Source: Caenorhabditis elegans
Lineage: Eukaryota > Nematoda > Chromadorea > Rhabditida > Rhabditidae
Direction of reading: 5' to 3'
DNA length: 64,000 nt
Assembly (NCBI RefSeq): GCF_000002985.6
Contig: NC_003284.9
Location: 15,562,001 to 15,626,000 of the forward strand
Shown: positions 13,317 through 24,841 of the stretch, piece by piece
How the letters are laid out: the number at the start of each line of letters is the position of its first letter
Numbering within the stretch: position 1 is the first letter of the stretch
Program-made: the position numbers and the translations under genes
The notes under the pieces: model-generated
Database searches by the model: none
Seen by the model: the letters and a program-made list of their open reading frames with translations, nothing else
What the model was told of the DNA's origin: nothing

Positions 13317-15655
13317 GTTCATATTGTGAAACTCTCTTGAATACTTATCACTGTGCCAACCCATGTCACACTTTTAAATACATTGAACAGTATAAAAAAC
13401 TCAGGTCAAAAGTAACATTTGATTGATCCCCCCCATTTCCTTCTGAACTTTGCTTCTCCTGTTTTTGCGTCGTTTCGCCATCATCATTAAAGTGACTCTT
13501 GGACTTGAGACTCTAGTTGCTTATCGATTGGTGATTGAAAAAGTAGGAGAAACGAATCTTTTCATCTACTCCTCTTCTGCACCCGCCTTCTCTTCCTCTT
13601 CTTCATCCAGCAGTGCCATTTCTCTTCGGCAGCAAGAATGGTGTGTAAAGTGATGACGGCGCAGTTTCTTCTGGCACAGGAGTAGCACAGCACAACCTCA
13701 GCAGTAGTTGGAGCAACCCAGCAGCAGCATATTTTCGATACTCATCGAGCACTTGCCGTTGTGTTGTGTCATCCGCCAACAAATCAGCAAACAACGTTTT
13801 TTATCCCGATCATTATTTTTTTTCCTCGCTCTGGGTTGGACTTGTCTATGTTTCAATTTTTATTACAAAAATAATGGAAGAAAAACATTTGTTTGAAAAT
13901 TTTAATCCCTACTTTAAAGTTATATTATATATAGAAAATAAGTCTAAAAAATGTTTTATTATTTTTTTAAATTTTATTTAAAATTTTGAAAAAAATTTCG
14001 TATGGCTGATGTCCCAGACCCATCATTTTTTGTAGTTTTCTGTTTTTCTGAAAATTTAAATGACCTTCTCCGGTTTTTCTAAGATGACGTCACATTTCAA
14101 AAACCCATTGAAACTAATTTTCAGAAAACGGAAAACTCAATAAAACTAAGCGTGAAATGGAAAAAAAATCATTTAAAAAGTTAGAAAAATTTAAAAAAAA
14201 GATTTCAATTCTACTCGGCCATTGCGATGAATTTTTTATCAATTAACGCTAAATCTGTAAAAATTAGATTAAAAACCAAATAATAAAGAAACATACAAGG
14301 AATTTCAATTTTAAAAATTGTGTCATCAAACTTTTTGAGAAACTTCAGTATTAATTTAATTTCATGGAATGCGGTTTTTTCTCTAACTTTTTAACAAAAC
14401 TAGGTAGATTAAAAAATTTAAACAAGACCATATATAAGCTACTGTTTCAAATCTACCTCTGTATGTATGTACAACAACTCCTTCAAAGTGAACGTATTTG
14501 CGAAAAATGGGCTCATCACAGAAGCTCATCATTTTTTACAACATTGTATTATAAACTTGCCAGTGCGTAGCCAGCATTTTATTTAACTTTCTATGAATTT
14601 TTGATATTTTTTGAAAAAGATTTTCTCACATGGTTCTCAATTGAACACTAAAACATAATCTAAAAACTACGAATTTTGAGTTTAAAGTTTTTCAGTTTTA
14701 AAGGTGGAGTAGCGCCAGTAGGGATTTAGTCTAAGTACAATTATAATGACCTAAAACAACCAAATATCATAACAAAACACTCCGAAAATTTTCAGATTTT
14801 TTCATAATTTCGGAGCTTTGGCAAATTGCCAAATTTTGAAAAATATGAGCTTTTGAGGAAATCCAAAGCAATGTCGCATGTTCCGACCCTTACAATGTTT
14901 CAATACAAGTAATCAAAACAAAATTAAAATATAAAAAATGTAGAAAAAAATGTTTTTTTTGGTCGTCTTCCAAAATTATGAGTGGCAAAAACTGAGTAAT
15001 TGTCATTTTTTGACAGGAAATAAAAAAAATTCAAAAATTTTTTGAAAATTTTTATTATGATATTTGAATATTTTAGGACCAAAGGAGTGGTTTTTAACAG
15101 TTTCCCCACATGCGCTACTCAACCTTTAAACTTCATCCCCAAAATATATTTTTCAAAATTACTAGCCAGTGTTCCAAAACCATAGTTTTTCTCAAGCGTT
15201 TTTCTCTTTATTTTTTGCAATCGTCTTCGGAACACTTCCAATTTCAGACCGATCGACACCTAAGAGCGCTCACGGAGCAGTTCATTCCGGAAAAGAAGAC
15301 AACTAAAAACTCTTCTTTTCTCATCGGAAAAGACAGCTCAGTGACGAGAACTCTTTTGTGAATAGACCGAGTAAAACGGCGAGACGACGACAAAAAATAA
15401 TAACGGAAAAGAGTGAAGAGGCGGGGATTGTTTGGCCGTGCGAAAAAGAAAGAAAAAAGAAGAAAACGAAAAACTGAGGAAGCAATAAGAAAAATTGGAA
15501 AATAAAAACAAAAACAAAGTATCATATCACTGATATCGACCCAAGTTTTTTTTTTGAACTATCGTGTCTATTGAGACAATTTCATCTTTTTCTGGTGTTC
15601 TTCATGACTTACTCAACTCTAAGTGACTGACAACTTTATTACTCCTCAAGACAAA
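13317..15655. other. Intergenic, probable upstream region of the hydroxylase gene
   Basis: No gene seen. 13400-13800 is richer in CTTCTTC words and could be promoter-like. 15240-15540 has purine-rich GAAAAGAAG sequence directly upstream of the first ATG at 15656. A family-A MITE occupies 14697-15129. Confidence 0.4.
14697..15129. repeat. MITE family A
   Basis: This 433-bp copy has ends tttaaaggtggagtagcgcc and gcgctactcaacctttaaa. The middle carries the family words tgaggaaatccaaagcaatgtcgcatgttc, split here only as description, and tgagtggcaaaaactgagtaattg in part. Its inner sequence matches the copies at 21194 and 33435. Confidence 0.75.
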
Positions 15656-18600
15656 ATGACTGCAAATGGCAATGCAAATCCGGCGTTCCGACGTCAAGCT
15701 TCGACAGGTAAAGTGAAAAGGGTTTTCTAGGCTACTTCAAAAAACATTGCAAAAAAGGGACTAAAAATATTATTATGAGGTTCATAATTTTTAATTAATT
15801 TTTTTTAAATGTACACATTATGTGATGACAGAGTGTCTCATTTCGGTTTGATCTATGTGGGGCAGGTATCTCAGTCGGTAGTGGTGGCCGCTAGCAGTCT
15901 GGAGGTCACGAGTTCAAGTCCGGCCTCACCCCCTAGGTTCACCCAGCCTCTATTGGGAAGTGGAGCAATCCACGACTGGATTTTCGGCCACAGTCCCCGG
16001 CTAGGATGTGGCTTAAATTACAGCCCAGAGGGATCACCACCAGGCAATGTACCTGAATCCCAGATCCGCAGTGCATAGCACCTGAAGAACGGATCGTCCT
16101 TCCTTTAATCCTTTTTAAAAAAAGATCTACAAAAAATGCGGGAGTTGAGACGCAGACTTCTCAACTAATTTTGCATGGCTAAGAACGTGCTGACGTCACA
16201 TTTTTTCGGGCAAAAAATTTCCGCATTTTTTGTAGATCAAACCGTTATGGGATACCCTGGCACCACGTGATGTAGTTTAACTGGAACGTTTTCAACAGAT
16301 CGAAAACAAAATCACATCGAGGCTGCCAGTATATTTTTCGAACTAGATATTCGTATTCAAACTGAACACTGCTTTGAATTTTAATTGAAATATTTCAATA
16401 AAATCATGTGAAAATGCTCGCAAAGCTTGTAGAAGTGTAGTTTTGAAACAGACCAAAAAATGCCTATAATTTTTTTTCAAGTAATTTTTTTCCTAGAACA
16501 TGAGGGTTGGTGCAAAAGTGATTATATTCTGAATTCAATATTTTGTTAAATTAAAAAAATTTTGTAACTAATTTTTGTAATTTTGTAAAATTTTGTAACA
16601 TTCTTAACACAATACGATTTTCAAAGAATCCTTACTTTTTCCACTAGTCAAAATTAATTTTTGAAAAACTAATTAGTGAGAAACCGTAATATTTTTGTTC
16701 ATTTTTCACCCATTTTTCTTCGGCATGTATATTTTTCTTCACATTTCATACTTCAAAAATCTTTCGTTTCACTTATTCTGAAATTTTTCTGGTCGAGCTT
16801 TTTACGTTTCTCATTCAAATTGGATGATATCGTTCTTTTCAAGTAAAAACTTCGAAAAGTGCCAATATTGACTAAACTAACGTTTTTTTTTTTTTTTTTG
16901 ATTTTTTCTAAACGTATAGTACATTTCAATTTTTTTTTTGTGGTGAAAATTTTATTATTGTTTGAAAACTTTTTCAAAAATAATTCTTATTGCCTTTGTT
17001 TTGTCAAACTGACACGACACAAACTGACACAAACTGAACGCACCAAACACTAAAAAATGCCTGAGTGGCCCACTTTTTTATCCAAGCTTCCTATGAAATA
17101 GTTTACAGTCTTATATATTATGAATTAGAAATCACCTGCAACGAGAAATTCCAAACAAATTTTCACTCCAAAAATTCTGACTTTGAGCTTTGAACAACGG
17201 AAATACGCACGACCTCCTTGAAGGTTAGGGAAACATTTTTCGTCATCAAAGTAGTGACCACAAATAATCTTAAAATTTGATATTCTGTGTAGACGATTTC
17301 GATAATTGATACTTGCGACATCCCCTCCAATTCTAACTACCCTTATCCTTACAGCTTATCCATACTTGTTGATCATCGTGGCGTCTAGAATTCATACGCT
17401 TATTTTTTCCATATATCGCTCCTCGTTTTGGTCTGTGGATGGGGTAAAATCTTTTTACTTTTGCTCAAGATTACTTCTACTGATACAAAAAAGCAACACA
17501 AAAGATATCAAATTTATTGAAGAATCGGCGAAGAAAAAAAAAAGAAAAAAGGGGTGGGAGGCGACGGAAATCGCCCCGCGCATAGTACTCAAATAAGCAC
17601 TCACTTTCTGTCGACGCCACAAAGTCTCCATCGCCTCTTGCTATCTCTATCTCGGGGCGTTTGTGTGTGCATCCCTGGGCCGTCTGCAACACGACATTTG
17701 ACCCCCTCTCCTTTTTGATTCACAACTTGCTAATGTATGCAAACTCTGCACAACAATGTTTCAAGAATACTGATTCCCCATATGGCTCTGTTAAACTGCG
17801 CCATGTGAACTATGGAGAAGAGACGGTGGGCAGACCGTTAAGCTCGTATAATCGTCTATCTAGAAGGTTCAATCGAGAGAGCATATCCAACTTTTCGGAT
17901 CTTTCGGCCACATATTATGAAAATTATTGTAAGTCTAGATGTTGTGTGTTTACTATAACTAATAGTTTTAAGAAAGTTAAATATTGAAATTTTGGTTTCA
18001 AATTTGTGTTTTTCAGTAGAAAAATTACTACAAACTTTAACGGATAAGTTCAGTTTTCTGTCTACGGGAGCTTAAAATATTACTCTTTTTAAAAATTAAA
18101 CATGTGTAATTTTTGGTAGTTACGGTTATGGTTTTCACTGTAAGAACGTGTAGATTCAGTTATCTATGTGAATACGTGGTCGATCGATACTCGGTGGAGT
18201 ATCGAAATTTGAGACTTTGCTTTTTTAGACTAAAATTGGTCCAAAACTACCAAATTTCATAATGAGACGTGCTGAAAATTTCTCAACAAAAAGTTATGGC
18301 GGTTCAAAGTATATAATTATACCTTACTCCAATTATTCAAAAATCACTTCAAACTGTATAGAGGTCTTGTTCAGTCTGTGATACATATATACCCACCTAT
18401 TCATTTTCCTAGTCTTGATATTATTTATCTCAACCTATAAGATCAATAGTGTACTTTCAATTTATTGTCGTTGTTTGCTCAAGATATCTGGCTTCATTCA
18501 AACTTTCCAACTTTTTCCCCAACTCTGTGCAAACCAAAACTTGGGGGCGGTTGACCTGATTGGAAAAGCAGTCATTTCGACGAGCTTCTTTCTTGACTAA

Positions 18601-21600
18601 TGTGCCTTCAAAACCAAAATGCTCTTTGTGTCGCCACAACAACATCGGCGTTTCTCGATTTTATGGGATCCAATTCAAGTGAGAACCATTAGTTTCAAAG
18701 TTGTGTGTGCAATATGTGGAAGTTGAGGGAAAAATGTGGAGATTTGAGAAAATGGCATACGGGGACCGACTTGATGTATAACTAATTGAAATCATTTTTC
18801 AGCTGGCGTCAATCCGGTTCTCACGGTTGCTCTGACACCTGTACCAAAAGTAGATTATAGTGTGACAAAGGTAGGTGAATTGAGACTTTCTCTAATGAAA
18901 AATTTACACCATTGTTTTGAAAAATCATACATATTAATCAGTTTAAATTATTTAGGGTGGCGCACGCACGTGGATTGTTCTTCTAGTTTTTATTTTCCTT
19001 TGCTCTAGTTTATACACAATTTTCTCCGCAAAAGACGCCGGAGATTCACATCATGGTGAGCTGTTATCTGCAAATCATTCCGGCTACATCACTTTTTTTT
19101 GCAGATCTCAGCAGCCACTCGTCAGCAGATGATGATGACGTTCCAGCATACAACCACCCCGGTTCTGCAACAGAAGACGATGATGATGACGATGAGTAAG
19201 TTAATGATCAATGGATAAAAAACGACAAAAACGAAACGTTTTAAATTTCCTTGTCTTCTTGTAATTAGTGGTTTCTTCAAATTTCAAATTTCAGTGACGA
19301 TGAGCCTCCTACACCGAGTCCGCGAGTGAGCAAGAAACAAGAGCAGCAGACGACGCAACAAAAAACAACACAGCCAGCTGCAGCTCAAGTGACGGATTGT
19401 TAGTTTGCCAGATGATCTTGATTAGAGGAACGTATAATTCGTTTCAGCGGATGATGAGGATGATGAAGAATCAAATGAGCATACGTTGGGAGGACGGCTT
19501 TTTGCGGGGCTCAGGAAAAAGATCACTGATCGGCTGAATGAGGTGAGATGGGGGAAAATCATATGGTGATGAATTTGGAACATCTTCAAAAAAAAAACTA
19601 GGGGACTTTTTAAACTAGTCGTACACGCCTCTTTGTTTCAATTAAGAATGTAAACAGACACAATTGTTCCTTTAAAGGTGGGGTACCGAAATTTGAGACT
19701 TTGCTTTTTTAGATCCAAACTGGCCCAAAACTACCGAATTTCGTAATGAGACGTTCTGAAAATTGTTTAATTTAATTTTAAAACGAGGGCATATAATAAA
19801 CAAGTACCACCCAAATTTAGTAATCGTTTTCAAATTATAAATACCACTGCATTTTCTGAATAATCTGTGATAAACTGTTTAGTACTTGTTTCAATTTCAA
19901 AAGTTGTTCAAGACACCTACCCATCAAAAAACTAGGCTTGTTTAATCACATTCTAGGTTTTCTTCTGTCTAACAGTTTTCAAAACAACTAAGTTAGCATA
20001 ATTTTTTTAAATGACAGTGTTAGTCAAATCCGTTAATTAAATATAAAACAAAAATGCAGTTTCTTGTTTTATTCTACAAAAACGTTTAATTTATGGTAAC
20101 CAATTTTCAAATAGTTTTTTACAAACATATACATAAATACGTTAAAAAAAGTTACCCTGTGAAACGATCAATCAAAAAAAATTGTGATTTCAGAAAGCTG
20201 TAAAAGAAGAACCAAAATCCAAAAATGACCAGATCCTGAATCCTCGAGAATTGAGAAAACTTAAGAAACAACAGAAAACTGCAAAAGTAGAGGTCGTTGA
20301 GGACGATGATGATGACGACGATGAAGATGACGATGATGTGGAAGCTCCAGCTCCACAAGAGCCATCGCGTAAGCAGAAAGCTCACAATCAAAGGGAAGAA
20401 AAGAAGGATAAGAATAAGAAATATCAACCAGTGAAGGAAGAACCAGATCTTGATGATGATGACGACGATGAAGATGACGATGATGATGATGGTGACGACG
20501 ACGACGATGAAAAGGATGATGGAAATGATGCGGAGAAAGATGATGGAGATGATGATGATGACGATGATGACGGCAATGATGATGATGAAGAAGATGGAAA
20601 AAATAAGAAAACGTCGGTGGAAGCAAAATCAGACAAAGTAGTCGAAGAGAAAAATGATGGCGATGATGAGCCGCATGTTTCACATCGTGAAGCTCAACGT
20701 CTTCGACGTCAGCATCTTCGAGAGAGCCGCCGAGACAACCGGCCGCGGCAAGGTGGAAATCGTGAGTGCATTCATCAAGATTGTCCAAATCGTGAAAGTC
20801 TTAAACCAAGAAAATCACTGCTCGTTACAAAGAAAAAGGTATGTATTTTTGAATTTTTATTGTGGAAGTAATTTTGGAGTTTTAGACAAAATCCATGGTA
20901 GAACGAATTTTGGATGATGAATTCGATGATGAAGACGATGATGATGAAGATGATGATAGTGAAGTTAACAAAAATGATAGGGAAGATGATGATGAGGATG
21001 ATGTTGATGAGAGGATTTCTGATAGGTGAGTGATTTTTTCTAAAGTTTAAATTTTTTGAAAAAATGGAATGTAAACATTTTACAGTCAAAAGTTTACAAC
21101 AATATCGTCAAGTCGTATCTCTAAAACGATTTTTTCGGATAATACTCACTTCTAACTGTAACACTTTTTTTGAAAAAGAAGCGTTATTATTATTTTAAAG
21201 GTGGGGTAGCGCCAGTGGGGAAGTTGTTAAAAACCACACCTTTATTCCCAACATGACCAAATATCATGATAAAACTTTTCAAAAAAAATTTTGAAATTTT
21301 TTTATTTACTTTCAAAAAGTGGCAATTACTCAGTTCTTTTTTTCGACATTTTCTATGTTTTAATTTTGTTCAAATTATTTATATTAAAACATTGTAGGGG
21401 TCGAAACATGCGACATTGCTTTAGATTTGCTCAAAAGTTCGTATTTTTTAGAAATTATGGCGATTTGCCACAACTTTGACCGGAAATTCTGAAAAATCTA
21501 AAAATTTTTGGCGTGTTTTATTATGATATTCGGTTGTTTTGGATTATTATAAGTGCATTTAGACAAAATTCCCACTGGCGCTACTTCACCTTTAATAGGA

Positions 21601-24600
21601 CACGATTTTACGCCGACAATCACCTTGCTCACGTGATGTCAGAGTGTCCTCGGTTTGATCTACGTAGATCAACGAGAATTGACGTTTTTTTGTGGAAAAA
21701 AAATTTCCGCATTTTTGTAGATCACATCGTAATGACACCACGTGCTTACTAGAAAAAAAGTCTAGAAAAGGATCTAAACACATAACCTTATAGGAATAAA
21801 CTAGTACATATGTATTTAGTAAAATTAGCAACATTTTAGTTCAAACTTCTTTCTACAACATCTGGATGAAAGTTATTTCTTTGATTTTCAGTACCAAAAG
21901 ATCAGATTCCAGATGACATTTGTTTTATTCAAAATTCTAGTTTTTCTCTTCTCATTCTAATTTCCAACGTTTTCAAAACTTTTTTCCAGAGATAGCAGTA
22001 GTTCCTACAAACGTCACGCTATTACCACCAAAGAAGAAATCGGCTTCCGAGACATTCTTGATCGGGCGGACAACCTTGTGGAAAAGGTAGATATCCCATT
22101 GAAAAAATCAAGTCGGAAGTTGGTGACTAAAGGAAAACAGCGACCTTAAACTTGGTTTTTTTGCGTGTGAACCTACTAGATTGTTTTTCTTTTTTTTGTT
22201 GCAAATTTATCATTCGTAATAACGCCATGACTGCGGGTGTATGTGTTTGAGAGGATCATTTCACCACGTACAATTTGCAACAGTGTTTCCCCCAAATTTT
22301 TGTTTCAATTTTTCTGTTCTAAGAAAAGCACAGGGTCCGTCCGGTGGTGACATGGATACGGAAAGTGAGAGAGAGGAGAGTTGAAATGGAGAAATGAAAA
22401 GGCAATGTCGTTTTGTGTAGAATTCAAATTTGTATAGACTGTTTCCCTTTTCCTTCATTATTCTGTTTCAACACCTTTCCTCTTATCAATCACTTTTTTC
22501 CATTTCATTGCTATTTTGTCTGTTTTAGTGTCTAATAAATCGTTTTTTGTTCTGTCAAACTTTCTAATTAACAAATTAATGTTCGTTTTATTTATTTATT
22601 TTTTTTGCAACAAGATTGCAAAAACTATAAGCCCTTCTAATTCAGCACCAATATGAAGAAGCCATGGAACTTTTTGACCATGTCATCGCAGTCTATCCAG
22701 CATCAACTAGAGCATACTTTGGAAAAGCACGCGCTTATGATATAAGAGGAGAGATAGAAGCCGATGAAACAGATAGAGATAAAGCTATTGAGATTTACGA
22801 GAAGATTCTTCAAAACAGCGGTGTTCCGGATGCCCTTTTCAGGTGGATTGAACATTGAAAATCTAAACATAAGCAACATGGGGAACTTTTCAGACAAGCG
22901 GCTCAAAGACTCATTGAGAAAACTCGATTCCGGGGCCAACTGCATAAAACTCTCACGGCTCATCGCTATTTTATTGATAGATTCCCAGAAGAGCTCAACT
23001 TGCAAACCGATTTTGCGATTTCTTTCGTGATGATGAAAAGATATGAAGATGCAAGAACTGTGCTGAAAAATGTTTTAGCAAATGATCCGAACCACGTAAT
23101 TGCATTGGCTTATTATGGATATATTTTGAAGGTGTGTTTTTATTCTATAAAGCTTAACTTGTACTTAAAAATGATCTTTAAATCAATTGAAACTAGGACT
23201 GGGATATGAGAAGTCCGGCGTACGGTTTTGAAGCTTTCAAAATGTTCCGAAGTGTAGAGTTTCACGGCGGCCGACAATTTCCGAGTTTAGCCACTCATTA
23301 CAAAAATTATATGATTAAGTATAGTGAGTGGCGAAACTCGGAAATTGTCGGCCGCCGTGAAAACCTACCCCTCGGGAAATTTTCAAAGTTCTAAAAAACG
23401 GACGTCCGGACGCTCAAGATGCCGGCCCTAATTGAAACAACTTTTTCCAGGCACACGACGACAAAGTTGAACAAGGTGTTGCTCTAATGAGGAAAAGTTT
23501 AAAAAATGCTGACAATGAAATAACCGATCCGAAATTTTACTATCAACTCGGCCATGGTCTCACAACCCTCGGGCGTAAAAGTGAAGCTGACGCTGTTTAC
23601 CAGAAGGCTGCACAAATGGGAGTTTTCATGACTGCCCAGCAGAGAAGCTTGTACAACATTGAAGGACTCACCGGCAGGGCTTGGTGGGCAATGGATCAGA
23701 CTCCGTACTCCAAGTTTCTGAAGACAGTTGAACGGCAGTGGGCGACAATCAGACAGGAAGGCATGGAGGTTTTGAAGGATTGCAGCGATTGTTGGTTGGA
23801 TCATAACCAACAGCTCGTCATCGATGGACAATGGAAGTTCTTCCCAATTATGTCCGAGCAAAATTTTATAAAATCTAGCTGCGAGAGAATGCCACAGACA
23901 TGCTTAATCCTTCAAGAATTTGCAGCTTCCAGTAATGCCAGCAAGTCAGATGTATGTTCACCGAAAAAGATCATGATAACGTTTATTCATTTACAGATGC
24001 ATTTGTCGGTGTTATCATCAGGTGCTTCTATTCTGCCACACTGTGGTCCTACGAACTATCACCTCCAAGCACATTTGGGTCTTGTCTCTCCATCTGAAGC
24101 AAGGATACGTGTTGGTAATGAGACAAAGGGATGGAGATCCGGGAAATTTATCATTTATGATGACAGTTTTGAACACGAGGTTGGTTCATTGGAATAGAGT
24201 TGGGGGCATCGTAAATGTATTGGCATACTTTTCAATGTCTAGCATTTCTTGAATCAATACTTTTTAGGGAGTCTAGGTACAAACTAGGGCTCCCAGCTGT
24301 GTGAGGCGCGAAATGCGGGCCTCACGCCGACGCCGCGCGCCGCTGTGTGTGTCAGTAAATCCAAAATGTGGTTATTTGGAAGCGGCCGACACGTTTGTGG
24401 TTCCGCGCCGCACTATACATGCGGCGTGAGCCCGGCGGAGGCACCGTTGCGGCGACCTCATGGAAGCCCTGGTACAAACTATTAATTTTGATATATCAAT
24501 TGATAAGCACATAAAAACTCAATGCCCAAACAATTGGCAAATTTTCAATACTTTTCGAATTTCTAACTAGTAAGGCAACGATCTCAAAAGTTGAAAGCCG

Positions 24601-24748
24601 TCTTTAAATATTACCTTAAAGTTCATAGTTAAAATTTCAGCTCCAATTCGACGGTGCATCTTCATCATCCTTCCGACTTGTCCTCACCATTCAACTTTGG
24701 CACCCCGAAGTTCAACCTCATCAACGCGTGTTGTCATTCCTTTCATAA
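15656..24748 (+). CDS. Aspartyl/asparaginyl beta-hydroxylase (ASPH/junctin-type)
   Basis: Type II ER membrane protein whose lumenal domain hydroxylates Asp/Asn in EGF-like domains, using Fe(II) and 2-oxoglutarate. Exons: 15656-15707, 18803-18870, 18956-19055, 19105-19195, 19295-19398, 19448-19542, 20194-20838, 20886-21025, 21990-22086, 22646-22842, 22894-23131, 23451-23951, 23997-24179, 24641-24748; all phases agree, 872 residues. A single membrane segment (TWIVLLVFIFLCSSLYTIF) follows a short cytosolic head. Next come about 350 residues very rich in Asp, Glu and Lys, then TPR-like helices (HHQYEEAMELF..., YEDARTVLKNVL), then the catalytic domain with GPTN, AHLGL, RIRVG and DDSFEHE, ending in SSSSFRLVL...WHPE. 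The His of AHLGL and of EHE fit the family's two iron ligands. I believe this is K09A9.6, from memory. Intron 1 (3 kb) hosts a MITE, a SINE and an alternative first exon. Confidence 0.92.
15819..16270. repeat. MITE family B interrupted by a SINE-like insert
   Basis: The left part (15819-15855) ends ...cggtttgatcta and the right part (16124-16270) starts gatctacaaaaaatgcggg and runs to ctggcaccacgtga. Joined, they match an uninterrupted family-B element such as 33908-34103. The insert is the SINE-like copy at 15856-16123. Confidence 0.8.
15856..16123 (+). mobile_element. tRNA-derived SINE-like element, copy 1
   Basis: The head is tRNA-like. A box-like TATCTCAGTCGGTAGTGG and B box GAGTTCAAGTC are spaced as in a tRNA. 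A conserved unrelated body follows (cccagcctctattggg, ccccggctaggatgtggc). It sits between two copies of GATCTA (15850-15855 and 16124-16129), a probable target-site duplication, inside a family-B MITE. Sister copies: 25411-25648 (-), 53125-53343 (-), 59150-59400 (+). Confidence 0.8.
17733..17928 (+). CDS. Alternative first exon of the hydroxylase gene
   Basis: An ATG at 17733 opens 65 codons (MYANSAQQCF... to ...ATYYENY) ending in phase 1 at a consensus donor GTAAGT. This is the same phase as the distal first exon at 15656-15707, so it splices in frame to 18803. The frame is also open upstream to an ATG at 17661. The encoded head (SLSRRFNRES, NFSDLS) is polar and would be cytosolic, replacing the 17-residue head of the distal exon. 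Codon use is balanced, unlike the surrounding AT-rich DNA. It implies a second promoter in intron 1. Confidence 0.55.
18190..18330. repeat. Family-D element end, partial
   Basis: The words ggtggagtatcgaaatttga, then tttttagactaaaa, ccaaaactaccaaatttca and taatgagacgt match the left arm of the complete element at 61807-62319. No right end is seen, so this looks like a decayed or one-armed copy in the hydroxylase intron. Confidence 0.6.
19672..19770. repeat. Family-D element end, partial
   Basis: Starts tttaaaggtggggtaccgaa and continues with the family-D arm (agactttgcttttttaga, ccaaaactaccgaatttcg, taatgagacgttctgaaaat). Only one arm is present, in the 19543-20193 intron of the hydroxylase gene. 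Confidence 0.65.
21194..21595. repeat. MITE family A
   Basis: Full copy, 402 bp, in the hydroxylase intron 21026-21989. Ends tttaaaggtggggtagcgcc and ggcgctacttcacctttaa are inverted partners. Confidence 0.8.
21631..21744. repeat. MITE family B, short
   Basis: Ends acgtgatgtcagag and atgacaccacgtg; inside, cggtttgatctacgtagatc followed by the family word ccgcatttttgtagatca. It lies 36 bp from a family-A element in the same intron. Confidence 0.7.
22087..22149 (+). CDS. Read-through end of a short hydroxylase-locus isoform
   Basis: If the donor after 22086 is not used, the frame stays open for 20 more codons, a basic tail (KKSSRKLVTKGKQRP), and stops at 22147. The product would be 484 residues: membrane anchor plus acidic lumenal region, without TPR and catalytic domains. 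Mammalian ASPH loci make comparable short forms (junctin, junctate/humbug). An AATAAA occurs in the following intron near 22533. Use of this end is an inference. Confidence 0.4.
   Translation, partial: VDIPLKKSSRKLVTKGKQRP
23260..23362. repeat. 38-bp-armed hairpin in hydroxylase intron
   Basis: Left arm 23260-23297 and right arm 23325-23362 are inverted copies with a single mismatch, around a 27-nt AT-rich loop. The arm core is cggcggccgacaatttccg. The GC-rich arms differ from the AT-rich intron. A wider element of about 23205-23430 is possible. Confidence 0.8.
24286..24470. mobile_element. Non-autonomous element with 10-bp target duplication
   Basis: Starts AGGGCTCCCAGC and ends ATGGAAGCCCT (imperfect inverted ends), flanked on both sides by GGTACAAACT (24276-24285 and 24471-24480). 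The inside is GC-rich (gccgacgccgcgcgccgctg). It lies in the last intron of the hydroxylase gene. A longer relative is at 31986-32316. Confidence 0.75.
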
Positions 24749-24796
24749 TCTTGATCATAATGTTAGCTCTATTTTTATTGTTGTGAGTATTTTCTT

Positions 24797-24841
24797 AATA
24801 AAGCGTTTTTTCTTTGCGTCTTGGTTGCAGACTTATTTATT
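24797..24841. promoter_or_regulatory. Facing poly(A) signals of convergent genes
   Basis: AATAAA on the plus strand at 24797-24802 lies 49 nt after the hydroxylase stop. AATAAA on the minus strand occupies 24841-24836, 178 nt after the gas-1 stop. If both are used, the two 3' ends meet or overlap. Confidence 0.5.

Noticed and set aside
15809-16078. Open frame of 89 codons, similar to one at 59125-59373
   Set aside because: Both are translations of the SINE-like body. The protein similarity follows from the repeat family, and the frame is broken in the other two copies.
20261-20788. 175-codon minus-strand frame rich in His and Ser
   Set aside because: It is the antisense of the GAT/GAC-rich acidic exon of the hydroxylase gene; the His/Ser runs are its mirror image.
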